Source: CAZUTO01 sp964623085
Lineage (GTDB): Bacteria > Pseudomonadota > Gammaproteobacteria > Pseudomonadales > GM7GCV1
Direction: 5' to 3'
Length of the DNA: 64,000 nucleotides
NCBI GenBank assembly: GCA_964623085.1
Contig: CAZUTO010000007.1
Coordinates: forward strand, 1-64,000
The notes under the pieces were generated by a model. It ran no database searches and was not told the DNA's origin. It worked only from the letters and a program-made list of their open reading frames with translations. The position numbers and the translations under genes are program-made. Of this stretch, positions 43,289 through 52,081 are shown one piece after another (position 1 is the first letter of the stretch; every line of letters begins with the position of its first letter).

Positions 43289-43783
43289 ATGGGTGAAGGA
43301 CGTATTTATTATGCGGAGCAGGGTAATAATTATTACCTTAGGTTGGTCGGCGATGTTCGTGTCACGCTTTGCACAGCATTAAAAACATATATCGATAGTA
43401 TCTTTGATAGTGAAACGATCTCATCGGTTGTTGTTGATTTAACGGAGGCGACTGCTGCCGACAGCACAACCCTGGGTCTGTTAACGAAAGTTGCACTCCA
43501 TGTACAGGCAGAAAGCATCAAACCGGTGATGATTATTCAAGATCAGTCATTGGTCAAAGTGATTGAAAGTATGGGCTTACAAGACATCTTCGAGCTCGTT
43601 GAGTCATTGCCGGATACTCCAAGCGAGCTTCAACAGTTGCTTTGCACCAAAGCTTCCACCGACGAAGCGCGCAGCCAAGTCCTCGATGCTCATAAGGCAT
43701 TGATGTCTTTGAATAAAGACAATATGAATACGTTTTCAGAACTAGTGAAATCGCTAGAACGAGAAGCAGACAAAAGCGCCTAA
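43289..43783 (+). CDS. rssC: STAS-domain anti-sigma factor antagonist (RssC-like)
   Basis: A 164-residue protein with a STAS domain over about residues 1-100 and a polar helical tail. The phosphorylatable serine is Ser59 in ADSTTLGLL. It begins one base after rssB, behind GAGGG, so it is probably the protein dephosphorylated by the RssB PP2C domain in a partner-switching circuit. ATG at 43289 is chosen because the upstream extension lies wholly within rssB in another frame. The matching anti-sigma kinase is not in the window. Confidence 0.82.
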   Translation: MGEGRIYYAEQGNNYYLRLVGDVRVTLCTALKTYIDSIFDSETISSVVVDLTEATAADSTTLGLLTKVALHVQAESIKPVMIIQDQSLVKVIESMGLQDIFELVESLPDTPSELQQLLCTKASTDEARSQVLDAHKALMSLNKDNMNTFSELVKSLEREADKSA

Positions 43784-43807
43784 TTTCTCACTCTAGTTTG
43801 CTATTGG

Positions 43808-44761
43808 TCAGACTCGAGCGAGAAGCAGTGTTTCAAGTTTAGTTTGGTCAGCAATAAAAGCACGAATCCCCTCTGCCAGTTTTTCGCTGGCCATTGCGCT
43901 ACCGTTTAATTGCAAACGGAAGTCAGCTTCGCTTCTGATAATACAGTCGGTATATTCGGGCGCTTGTTGAGGTGAGAGCATTCGTTCTAGCTTGGTGCCA
44001 TCATTTTGCAGTTCTTCGAGAAAATTTGGCCCTATGGTTAAACGATCACAGCCAGCCAACGCCTCGATTTGCCCAGCATTGCGAAAGCTAGCACCCATTA
44101 CCACGGTGTCATACCCCCGGTCTTTATAGAGCGCATAAATATTGCGGACTGAAAGCACGCCAGGGTCTTGTTCGGCGGGGTAGCTATCAACGCCTTCTGA
44201 TTTCTTATACCAATCAAGAATTCGTCCGACAAAGGGTGAGATAAGAAACGCGCCCGCTTCGGCAGAAGCGACAGCTTGCACGGTGCTGAATAGAAGTGTC
44301 AGGTTACATTGGATGCCTTCTTTCTCCAGCACCCTCGCTGCTTGAATACCTTCCCAAGTAGCAGCAAGTTTGATCAAAACACGATCAGGCCCGATGCCGG
44401 CATCTTCATAAAGAGCGATGATACGGTGTGCACGATGAATACTTGCTTCGGTATCAAAACTCAATCTGGCATCCACTTCTGTTGATATCCGGCCTGGAAT
44501 TATTTTAAGTATTTCACAGCCTATACTTACTGCGAGCTTGTCGACGAGCAGCTCTAGCTTTTCGGATTCCGAAACCTCAATACTTTGCGTCCAGTCGATG
44601 GCGTCTTTAATCAATCCTTCATATTGCGGAAGCTGAGCTGCCTTTAGCAGCAGCGATGGATTGGTGGTCGCGTCTGTTGGTTTGTATTGTGCGATGGCCT
44701 CTATGTCACCCGTATCGGCGACCACTTCGGTCATTGCTTTAAGTTGATCAAGTTTATTCAT
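43808..44761 (-). CDS. tal: Transaldolase
   Basis: Pentose-phosphate enzyme that transfers dihydroxyacetone units. TalB-type of 317 residues: DATTNPSLLL (31-40), the Schiff-base lysine in LIKLAATWEG near 130, and a conserved C-terminal region. ATG at 44761 (MNKLDQLKAM) is the usual family start; the longer frame overlaps dusA and is not real. It lies 46 bases after dusA. Confidence 0.95.
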   Translation of the reverse strand: MNKLDQLKAMTEVVADTGDIEAIAQYKPTDATTNPSLLLKAAQLPQYEGLIKDAIDWTQSIEVSESEKLELLVDKLAVSIGCEILKIIPGRISTEVDARLSFDTEASIHRAHRIIALYEDAGIGPDRVLIKLAATWEGIQAARVLEKEGIQCNLTLLFSTVQAVASAEAGAFLISPFVGRILDWYKKSEGVDSYPAEQDPGVLSVRNIYALYKDRGYDTVVMGASFRNAGQIEALAGCDRLTIGPNFLEELQNDGTKLERMLSPQQAPEYTDCIIRSEADFRLQLNGSAMASEKLAEGIRAFIADQTKLETLLLARV

Positions 44762-44807
44762 TGCCTTCTCATATTTGATTCGTCGCGTTCTGTCTGAATG
44801 GGAGTAT

Positions 44808-45812
44808 TTAGGTTCGAATCTCACTAAGCAAACTTTCGGATGCTTGATTAAAATGTGATACCGCGTCCTGTAATACCTCGGTTCCAGCACCCGGTTTATG
44901 CGCTTGCTCACTCAAAATACGCCGAAAACGCTTCGCTCCCGGCATACCTTGAAAGAGACCGAGAATATGCCGGCAAATCGATGCCAACCGCACGCCAGAG
45001 GATAACTCGTTTTCTATGTAGGGAGTCAATTGTTCAATGACATCAAGCCTGCTATCAACTGCCGCTTGGCTCGCGAAAATGGCCTTGTCGACATCAGCCA
45101 ACAACCAAGGGTTTTGATAGGCAGCTCTGCCCATCATAACGCCATCGAGATTATTGAGGTGGTGTTTTGTGTCAGCTAAAGATTCAATGCCACCATTGAG
45201 AATGATCTCCAGGTCAGGGAAGTCACGCTTCAGCGCGTAGACTCGTTCGTAATCGAGCGGTGGCACCTCACGGTTTTGTTTTGGACTCAAACCCTTGAGC
45301 CAAGCTTTGCGCGCATGGACGATCAAAGTCTTACATCCGGCATTGGATAGCTGTTCTGTGAAATTCTGCAAACCAGCATAGTCATCTTGATCGTCCACAC
45401 CGATACGGCATTTAACTGTGACGTCGAGAGAAGTGGCATCGAGCATGGCTTTAACAAGATCTGCAACCAAATCTGGCTCAAGCATTAGGCAAGCGCCAAA
45501 GGCACCATTTTGAACGCGATCAGAAGGGCACCCACAATTAAGGTTCACCTCGTCGTAGCCTTTTTCCTCTGCTAAGCGCGCGCATTTTGCGAGATCAGAC
45601 GGATCAGAACCACCCAGCTGCAATGCCAATGGGTGCTCAGCGTTGTCGAAAGCTAGAAAGCGTTTGGCATCACCATGAAGAATGGCACCGGTGGTCACCA
45701 TCTCGGTATAGAGCAGCGTTTGTTTGGTTAGTAATCGATGGAAGTACCGACAATGGCGATCCGTCCAATCCATCATCGGGGCAACGGAAAATCGCCTATC
45801 TAAAGTGCTCAT
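44808..45812 (-). CDS. dusA: tRNA-dihydrouridine(20/20a) synthase
   Basis: FMN-dependent reductase that makes dihydrouridine in the tRNA D-loop. VAPMMDWTDRHCRYF (10-24) is the DusA-type N-terminus, NLNCGCPSDRVQNG near 91 contains the catalytic cysteine, and GGIES and GRAAYQNPW follow. Length 334. The rssC-tal-dusA neighbourhood is conserved. Confidence 0.95.
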   Translation of the reverse strand: MSTLDRRFSVAPMMDWTDRHCRYFHRLLTKQTLLYTEMVTTGAILHGDAKRFLAFDNAEHPLALQLGGSDPSDLAKCARLAEEKGYDEVNLNCGCPSDRVQNGAFGACLMLEPDLVADLVKAMLDATSLDVTVKCRIGVDDQDDYAGLQNFTEQLSNAGCKTLIVHARKAWLKGLSPKQNREVPPLDYERVYALKRDFPDLEIILNGGIESLADTKHHLNNLDGVMMGRAAYQNPWLLADVDKAIFASQAAVDSRLDVIEQLTPYIENELSSGVRLASICRHILGLFQGMPGAKRFRRILSEQAHKPGAGTEVLQDAVSHFNQASESLLSEIRT

Positions 45813-45939
45813 AAATCAAAGTCTTAGATGTGTTAGTTGTTTTAATATAGGGTAGTAACTGTGAAAACACTATTTATTTAATAAATATCTTTTTAAAACA
45901 ATTATTTGTGATATGTTCTTAATCTAGAATATATATTAT

Positions 45940-47172
45940 TTAGAGCGCTCGCCGATATGCGGTAATTGATGGGAGCAAACAGACGATAAAACTGCATAGC
46001 ATGACAAATACAAGTAACAACAGGTTTGTTTCAGACAGGAAGTTCGTTTCTATATGCAGACCAAATCGTGCCGAAATTAGATCGGTAGAAAGTGCCAGTG
46101 TAATAGCTAGCATAACCGCAGCGATTATCGACGCAGTTAGAGTGATGAGTAGGGCCTCTATTTGAATCAATAAGAAGATAAACCAGGGTGATGCGCCAAG
46201 CACCCTCATCACTGAAATTTCGCGCTGACGCTCACGAATAGAAGCGAGGAGCAGTGCACTCAATCCGAGCAGTGCCGCGATCAACACGAGCATAGAAATC
46301 AGCCGCATGGTGTTCTCTGTGGTGGCGAGTGTCTGCCAGAATTCGGTCAAGGTGATCCCCGGTAGGATTGCTAGCAAGGGTTCATGCGGGTAATCGTTGA
46401 TTTCTCTTTGCACCCGAAAGGTGCTTATTTTTGATGTTAAGCCGACCATAAAGGCTGTGATGCTGTCCGGTGCTAATTCGCTTATATCCATATCGTCTGC
46501 GTTTGGTGCTGCGCCGGCTACTTTTACACCCTGCTGCCACCCTATGTGAATCGCTTCGATGGCTTCGAGGCTGACGTGAAGTGTCTGATCTACAGGTGTG
46601 CCCGTCGCTTTAAGAATCCCTATTACTCGAAAAGGGCTGTCCTCATGGTTGCTAAAACTGGTCGCCCCCAAGCCATGCGCGAGAACAAGGCTGTCGCCGA
46701 TTTTGTATTCGAGTTTATTTGCTACTTCTGAGCCAAGCACCACCTCAAAAAGCCCGTCAAACGGCTGACCTTGATTGAACTCTAGTGATCTTTTTGCCCC
46801 ATAGGCGTAGTGCTCAAAGTAATCAGTGCTAGTGCCCATTACTCGATAGCCTTGGTGCGAATCGCCCAAAGAGATGGGGATAGTCCAGTCGATATTGGGG
46901 TGCCCTGCAACTTGTTGATAGGTTTCCCAACGAATATTGTTGGTGGCGTTACCGATGCGAAATACGGAATAAAGCAACAGATTCAGATTGCTCGTGCGAG
47001 CGCCCACAATCAAATCCGTGCCAGATACCGTATTACTGAAACTTTCTTTGGCTTGCTGCCGAATATGTTCAATGCCCAAAAGAACGAAAATACTGACACT
47101 GATGGCTAGTAATGTCAGAAGAATAGAGCCTTTTCGGTCTAACAAGCTTTTGTACGCGAGTCTGAAAAACAT
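45940..47172 (-). CDS. ABC transporter permease (FtsX/MacB-type)
   Basis: A 410-residue membrane protein with an N-terminal helix, a large periplasmic domain, and three C-terminal membrane helices forming an FtsX domain (RQREISVMRVLGASPWFI near 315). Such permeases act in extrusion or lipoprotein transport rather than classical import. It overlaps the ATPase gene by one base (TAATG), so the two form one transporter. Homologues that I recall as PA4064-PA4065 are zinc-regulated in Pseudomonas, but no zinc site is visible here. Confidence 0.85.
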   Translation of the reverse strand: MFFRLAYKSLLDRKGSILLTLLAISVSIFVLLGIEHIRQQAKESFSNTVSGTDLIVGARTSNLNLLLYSVFRIGNATNNIRWETYQQVAGHPNIDWTIPISLGDSHQGYRVMGTSTDYFEHYAYGAKRSLEFNQGQPFDGLFEVVLGSEVANKLEYKIGDSLVLAHGLGATSFSNHEDSPFRVIGILKATGTPVDQTLHVSLEAIEAIHIGWQQGVKVAGAAPNADDMDISELAPDSITAFMVGLTSKISTFRVQREINDYPHEPLLAILPGITLTEFWQTLATTENTMRLISMLVLIAALLGLSALLLASIRERQREISVMRVLGASPWFIFLLIQIEALLITLTASIIAAVMLAITLALSTDLISARFGLHIETNFLSETNLLLLVFVMLCSFIVCLLPSITAYRRAL

Positions 47173-47876
47173 TAGTGCTGAGCCTCGCTTTCTAGGCGCT
47201 TCTCTGAAGCAAGGTCATTGATCTCTGAGATTGAATCCACACGAGAAAAATGGCTAGAGAGAGTTTGATCATGGCTCACAAAAATAAGTGTGGCCTTGGT
47301 ATCCTCGACTTTTTTCATAAGCAAGGACATAAAATCATCACGATTTTTATGATCTAGCGAGGATGTCGGCTCGTCGACGATGAGCAACCGAGGTTGATTG
47401 ATAAAGGCTCTAGCAATGGCCACTCGCTGTTGCTGCCCGATACTCAGTGAGCGCGCTGGCTTATGCCAATGTTGCGGATCAATATTCAGTGAATTTAGTA
47501 GATGCTCAATATCTTCATTGGCGTTGCTGCTAGCAGCTTTTTTACTAAACTGCTGAGCGAGCTTGATGTTGTCGATAATGTCCAGATACTGAATGAGATT
47601 GAATTGCTGAAAGACATAGCCGATGTTATTCGCGCGGAATTGATCGCGCTGCCGTGAATTCATTTGATCTAAACGATTCCCGAAAAGTGACACTTCGCCT
47701 TCCGTAGCCGGCAGCATTCCACATAAAATATTCAGAAAGGTAGATTTACCTGAGCCAGATGGCCCTTGAACAAAAACAGTGTTTCCGGTGTCTAAGCTCC
47801 AATGTTTGATGCGAAGTGTGGGTGAACTATCGGTCGGCGAGTATGAGAATGTTAAATTGGAGAGAGATAACGACAT
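47172..47876 (-). CDS. ABC transporter ATP-binding protein
   Basis: A 234-residue ATPase of the LolD/MacB class. Walker A GPSGSGKST near 38, Q-loop YVFQQFN near 88, signature LSIGQQQRV near 145 (LSIGQ in place of LSGGQ), and Walker B LLIVDEPTSSLD near 165. It drives the permease encoded directly downstream. A DUF3299 gene is divergent 90 bases away and likely shares its regulation. Confidence 0.9.
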   Translation of the reverse strand: MSLSLSNLTFSYSPTDSSPTLRIKHWSLDTGNTVFVQGPSGSGKSTFLNILCGMLPATEGEVSLFGNRLDQMNSRQRDQFRANNIGYVFQQFNLIQYLDIIDNIKLAQQFSKKAASSNANEDIEHLLNSLNIDPQHWHKPARSLSIGQQQRVAIARAFINQPRLLIVDEPTSSLDHKNRDDFMSLLMKKVEDTKATLIFVSHDQTLSSHFSRVDSISEINDLASEKRLESEAQH

Positions 47877-47966
47877 TTTCTGCTAGAGATAGAATCGACG
47901 ATGGTGAATTTTTGATATTGAATGATACACTTTATCCTATTGTCTTAGAGAAACAGTATTACTGAA

Positions 47967-48590
47967 ATGAACAGATCTTTAAATTTAGCTTGGTTCAAAC
48001 GAAGTGCTTTTTCCTCTTTACTTGTTTTATTGGCACTTTTGTTGGTTGCTCGCTCTGTTAGTGCGCAGGTTGATTATCAGGTTACCGAGTGGACAGACCT
48101 TATGCCGCCTTTAGATTTGGCTGCGCTGGAAAATCAGGTGACGGTTATTCATGAGCCGGGTGCGGAAGGCTCCGGTGGCGGCATATGGGCGTCGGAAGAT
48201 ATTGTCGGTGATCAGATAGATAGCTGGGGCGATCCACAAGATAACGCTGCACAAGATGCTTACGAATCTGCATTAGTATCGACTGATACCGTCGATGCGT
48301 TAAATGGGGAGAATATCAAACTTCCTGGGTTTATTGTGCCGTTAGAGTTTGATGACGATAATGCGGTTACGCAGTTCTTTCTTGTCCCATATTTTGGCGC
48401 ATGCATTCACATGCCACCCCCTCCGCCAAATCAAATGGTGCTTGTTGAATACCCTGAGGGCCTAGAAATGGAAGCACTTTACACGCCATTTTGGGTTTCA
48501 GGAGAACTCTCTATTCAGATCACAGAGAATGATTTGGGAACTTCCGCTTATGCTATGCAAATGGATTCTATCGAAGTCTACGAATACTAG
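47967..48590 (+). CDS. DUF3299 periplasmic protein
   Basis: A 207-residue protein with a signal peptide (hydrophobic 15-33, cleavage near VSAQV) and a DUF3299 domain. The family signature LPGFIVPLEFDDDN near 111, VPYFGACIHMPPPPPNQ near 136 and a conserved Trp/Gly-rich end are clear. It lacks membrane anchors. DUF3299 genes commonly accompany FtsX-type ABC genes with a zinc link; the usual DUF2796 binding protein is missing here. Confidence 0.82.
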   Translation: MNRSLNLAWFKRSAFSSLLVLLALLLVARSVSAQVDYQVTEWTDLMPPLDLAALENQVTVIHEPGAEGSGGGIWASEDIVGDQIDSWGDPQDNAAQDAYESALVSTDTVDALNGENIKLPGFIVPLEFDDDNAVTQFFLVPYFGACIHMPPPPPNQMVLVEYPEGLEMEALYTPFWVSGELSIQITENDLGTSAYAMQMDSIEVYEY

Positions 48591-48955
48591 GCTGAGACCC
48601 TGATGTAGCAACTTCTTTGATGTGACCTAAGTTTGTTAAGTCGATAAAAAAACCGAATTAATCGAGACTACCTGAAATTAATTTTTGGTTGGTCTGCGGT
48701 CAATTCCATTGCGCCCTGATTTACGTCGCTGATCCATTGTGTCTCAAGTGATTCTATCGCAGGGAAATCACCTAATATCAGCGCATTCAGACTCGTTGGC
48801 GATCGCTGATCGCATTCTCTTTTCACCTTCGTTATAACTCATAGGGTCGGGTTACCGATCTTTGGCATATTGGAAGCTGATTTGTTCCCGCTTTAGATCT
48901 AAAAAAACGGATGCAGCCGATACGAGCCTGAATGAGCTTTATATGCCCAGAAGAA
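48591..48955. other. Intergenic region after the DUF3299 gene
   Basis: 365 bases without a recognisable gene, between convergent genes. It holds a perfect 6-bp inverted repeat GCGATC-GCT-GATCGC (48799-48813) and a T/A-rich TCGAT...ATCGA repeat near 48637-48664. Neither has the T-run of a strong terminator. Confidence 0.45.
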
Positions 48956-50224
48956 CTAGTCTTCGTTGGTTCGCTTGAATCCCAAATGAGAGATATCTGG
49001 CGGGAAAAACATTGCCCAGGTCCATTCCAAAAATAGTCGCACCTTTCGCGATAGAGTGGGGATTTTCATAAGATAGGTTCCCCGCCATATAAAGAATGCG
49101 ATGAGACCAGAAAAGCTCGTGCCATAAATGTCTGCCACGGCGTTATTGTGGCCGATGGACGCTAACATCCCCGCTGGGCGGTAATTGAAGTCTTCTGTTT
49201 TACTGCCGGCCACTTGCGCAACGATATTTTTTGCCAGTGCCTTTGCTTGACGATCAGCAAACTGCGCTGTCGGTGGACAAAGCTTGTCGTCAAAAGCATT
49301 GGGTACCAGCGCGCAATCGCCAAGTGCCCAAATCCCGTCATGGTTAGCAATGGACATGTCAGGCTGGCAAACAATTCGTCCTCTATCTAAAGGCAGTTCT
49401 TCTACCTGAGAGAAATGATGCGCTGTTGTTCCTATGGTGCAAATAATAGTGGCGCCTTTTACAGGGTCACCATCTTTCAGCACCACAGTTTCTTCTTCAA
49501 TTTTAGTGGCCCGAGTATTGAGGTGTACTTCAATCTTGTTTTTTTCAAATATCGCCTCGGTTTTTTTGCCGAGTTTTTCCGAAAGCTCGGGAAGTAGCCG
49601 GTCAGTGCCATGGAGCACCACGACCCTGCAATCTTCTATAGACACGTTCTTATAATATTTAGCAGCTTCATTTAGCAGGTCACGTATTTCACCAGCAACT
49701 TCTACCCCACTAAAACCACCACCGATCACAACGAATTTGGTCAGTTCTTTGCGTCGTTTTGGATCTGGGTGAATAGTCGCTTGTTCAAGGCGTTCAATAA
49801 TTTTGTTCCGGATCAATAGTGCATCACCAACAGTCTTGAGTGGCAAAGCGTGCTCACTTAGACCTTCCATCATGTTGACGTTGGCTGCCACACCAGAAGC
49901 AAATACAAGATGATCAAAAGCCAGTTCGCCAGTTTCATTGTTGTGGTAGATCACTTTGCGATTTTCGAAATCAATCCGATCGACTGTCACCATGCGAATA
50001 CGTGTCCGTTTCAACATTTGGCGTATCGGTGCTTGTACATGCCCAGGCAAAATTGATGCGCCTACAACCTCAGGGAGTAGGGGGTTATAGGTAATAAAGT
50101 TTGCTTTGCTAAGCAAATAGATTTCCCATTCTGCAGGCAAGATTTTCTCTAGGCTTTTGGCAAGCTTGGTTCCTGAAAAACCGCCACCAATAATGACTAG
50201 ATTTTTTGTGTTGTCTTGCGGCAT
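48956..50224 (-). CDS. ndh: NADH dehydrogenase, type II (NDH-2)
   Basis: Non-proton-pumping NADH:quinone oxidoreductase at the inner membrane. A 422-residue flavoprotein: FAD motif IIGGGFSGTKLA near 10, second dinucleotide fold VIGGGFSGVEVAGE near 167, and GDCALVP near 305. The C-terminal part has hydrophobic LIAFFIWRGTYL and an amphipathic tail suitable for membrane contact. ATG at 50224 is preferred to an upstream TTG because AGG lies at the right distance. Confidence 0.85.
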   Translation of the reverse strand: MPQDNTKNLVIIGGGFSGTKLAKSLEKILPAEWEIYLLSKANFITYNPLLPEVVGASILPGHVQAPIRQMLKRTRIRMVTVDRIDFENRKVIYHNNETGELAFDHLVFASGVAANVNMMEGLSEHALPLKTVGDALLIRNKIIERLEQATIHPDPKRRKELTKFVVIGGGFSGVEVAGEIRDLLNEAAKYYKNVSIEDCRVVVLHGTDRLLPELSEKLGKKTEAIFEKNKIEVHLNTRATKIEEETVVLKDGDPVKGATIICTIGTTAHHFSQVEELPLDRGRIVCQPDMSIANHDGIWALGDCALVPNAFDDKLCPPTAQFADRQAKALAKNIVAQVAGSKTEDFNYRPAGMLASIGHNNAVADIYGTSFSGLIAFFIWRGTYLMKIPTLSRKVRLFLEWTWAMFFPPDISHLGFKRTNED

Positions 50225-50401
50225 TTCGTCTACCTTTAGTTGTAAGTGCCTATGGGCCAATACTAATTAACGAGCATCTATTTTGATAGGTTTGAGGTCT
50301 GGATTCTATAGGTTTTCAAGCCAGATTGTTGCTCGAATCCTGGGTACTTTTCTATGAGTAAGCTACCGACTCGGTTTTCAACTGATAGCGAGCAGACCCT
50401 T

Positions 50402-52033
50402 CTAGTAAGAAGGGTCGTACATCATGTCGCGAATATACTGTTTTAGATCGCTTGGGCGGGCTAGTTGAGCAATTCCTTGGTCATAGGCTTTCTCCGCTAG
50501 TGCCACGGCTATTTCCAACGAAGCGTTTCGAATATCTTTAAGCGGTGGGTAAAGCGTTGAGGTGGATAGATCCTCTTCGCTGACTAGCTCGGCCAAAGAT
50601 CGCGCTGAAGCTAAGAACATTTCATCGGTAATATGAGTCGCTTCGCAGGCTATTGCCCCCAGGCCCACACCAGGGAAGATGTAGGCGTTATTCCCTTGGC
50701 CTGGTTTCAGTGTTTTACCTTCGTAGCTAATCGCATCAAATGGACTGCCACTTGTGAATATGGCTTTGCCTTTGCTCCATTCATAAGCCTGTTCAGCTGT
50801 GCATTCCGCTCTAGACGTTGGGTTGGATAAAGCAAAGATAGCAGGGCGCTCATTTAACGCAGACATGGCCTCGATTACTTCCTGGGTAAAGGTGCCGGGT
50901 GCGCCGGTAGCACCAATCAAGATATGAGGTTTTATTTCGTTTATTGCCGATACAAAATCCAGCGCCTCATGCTCATGCGCGTAAGGCAGGTTATGTACCA
51001 TGAGATCATCGCGACTTTTAACAACGAGCCCTTCTTGGTCAACAAACCATAAACGCTTGAGTGCGTCTTCTTTACTCAAGCCCGCTTCTTTGAAGGCAGA
51101 AACCATCAAATCGCCAATGCCGGTTGCGGCTGATCCAGCACCAAGAAACATAATGCGTAGATCTTCAAAATTATGGCCGGATATGCGTGTCGAGGCATAG
51201 ACACCGGACAAGGTCACCGCCGCTGTGCCTTGAATGTCATCATTGAAGCTCAATATTTTGCAGCGGTAGTCTTGAAGTAATTGATACGCATTCGGCGTTA
51301 AAAAATCTTCAAACTGAAGCAACGCTTTAGGGAATTTATCTTGGATAGCGTCGACAAATTCTGCCATCAGTTCCGAGTACTCATCGCCTTCGAGTCGCTT
51401 ATGCGGGTAACCAAGATAAAGTGGGTCATCCAACAGTTCTTGATTGTTGGTGCCGACATCAAACATTATTGGCAAACATTGGCTGGGCTGAATGCCAGCG
51501 CAGGCAACATAAAGTGCTAGTTTTCCAATAGGAATACCCATGCCATTTGCGCCGAGATCACCTAATCCTAAAATGCGTTGCCCATCAGTAATCACGATGA
51601 CGCGGATATCATCCTCTGGCCAGTTGTCGAGAATTTTGCGGATATCGCCTTTATCGTCTGGATTAATATAAAAGCCTTTAGGGTCACGAAAAATATGTGC
51701 AAATTCTTTACAGGCCTGTCCAACGGTCGGCGTGTAAATCAAAGGCATGATTTCTTCGATATTCTCGATCACGGTGCGGTAATACAGGCGTTCATTGCGA
51801 GCTTGCAAGCCTGAGAGAAAGATATATTTCTCAATGTCATAAGCTTTGCGGCGCATATTTTCCAATACGCGCGCCATCTGCCCATTTTGGCCAAATTCCG
51901 CGTGTGGCAATAAACCGCGTAAAGCTAAAGCCTCGCGCTCTTCAGGGGTGAATGCCGTACCTTTGTTCGCGTGAGCGCTATGTAGCGCGTCATAGCCCTT
52001 TAATACGGGATCGTTATTGCTATTGTCTGTCAT
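50402..52033 (-). CDS. maeA: NAD(P)-dependent malic enzyme
   Basis: Oxidatively decarboxylates malate to pyruvate. A 543-residue protein of the small (MaeA-like) class: YTPTVGQACKEF near 100, VVITDGQRILGLGDLG-like VIVITDGQRILGLGDL near 146, FNDDIQGTAAVTL near 255 and GAGSAATGIG near 285. Cofactor preference cannot be set from sequence by eye. It lies 48 bases downstream of the PoxB-like gene, so pyruvate made here can feed that enzyme. Confidence 0.93.
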   Translation of the reverse strand: MTDNSNNDPVLKGYDALHSAHANKGTAFTPEEREALALRGLLPHAEFGQNGQMARVLENMRRKAYDIEKYIFLSGLQARNERLYYRTVIENIEEIMPLIYTPTVGQACKEFAHIFRDPKGFYINPDDKGDIRKILDNWPEDDIRVIVITDGQRILGLGDLGANGMGIPIGKLALYVACAGIQPSQCLPIMFDVGTNNQELLDDPLYLGYPHKRLEGDEYSELMAEFVDAIQDKFPKALLQFEDFLTPNAYQLLQDYRCKILSFNDDIQGTAAVTLSGVYASTRISGHNFEDLRIMFLGAGSAATGIGDLMVSAFKEAGLSKEDALKRLWFVDQEGLVVKSRDDLMVHNLPYAHEHEALDFVSAINEIKPHILIGATGAPGTFTQEVIEAMSALNERPAIFALSNPTSRAECTAEQAYEWSKGKAIFTSGSPFDAISYEGKTLKPGQGNNAYIFPGVGLGAIACEATHITDEMFLASARSLAELVSEEDLSTSTLYPPLKDIRNASLEIAVALAEKAYDQGIAQLARPSDLKQYIRDMMYDPSY

Positions 52034-52081
52034 TATTTAGTGTCCTGGTTATCGCTTGCGTCTTATCCCTTATGTCTTGGG

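Noticed and set aside
44762..44911. 50-residue N-terminal extension of transaldolase
   Set aside because: It lies largely in the dusA coding end, is Arg/Tyr-rich, and the family start is MNKLDQLK.
47877..47966. Zur box between the ABC ATPase and DUF3299 genes
   Set aside because: I looked for the TGTTATA-N-TATAACA type palindrome; only a poor partial match (TGATATTGAATGATAC) is present.
48799..48813. GCGATCGC octamer resembling a cyanobacterial HIP1 repeat
   Set aside because: A single copy in this intergenic region and no cyanobacterial features; it is explained by a chance inverted repeat.
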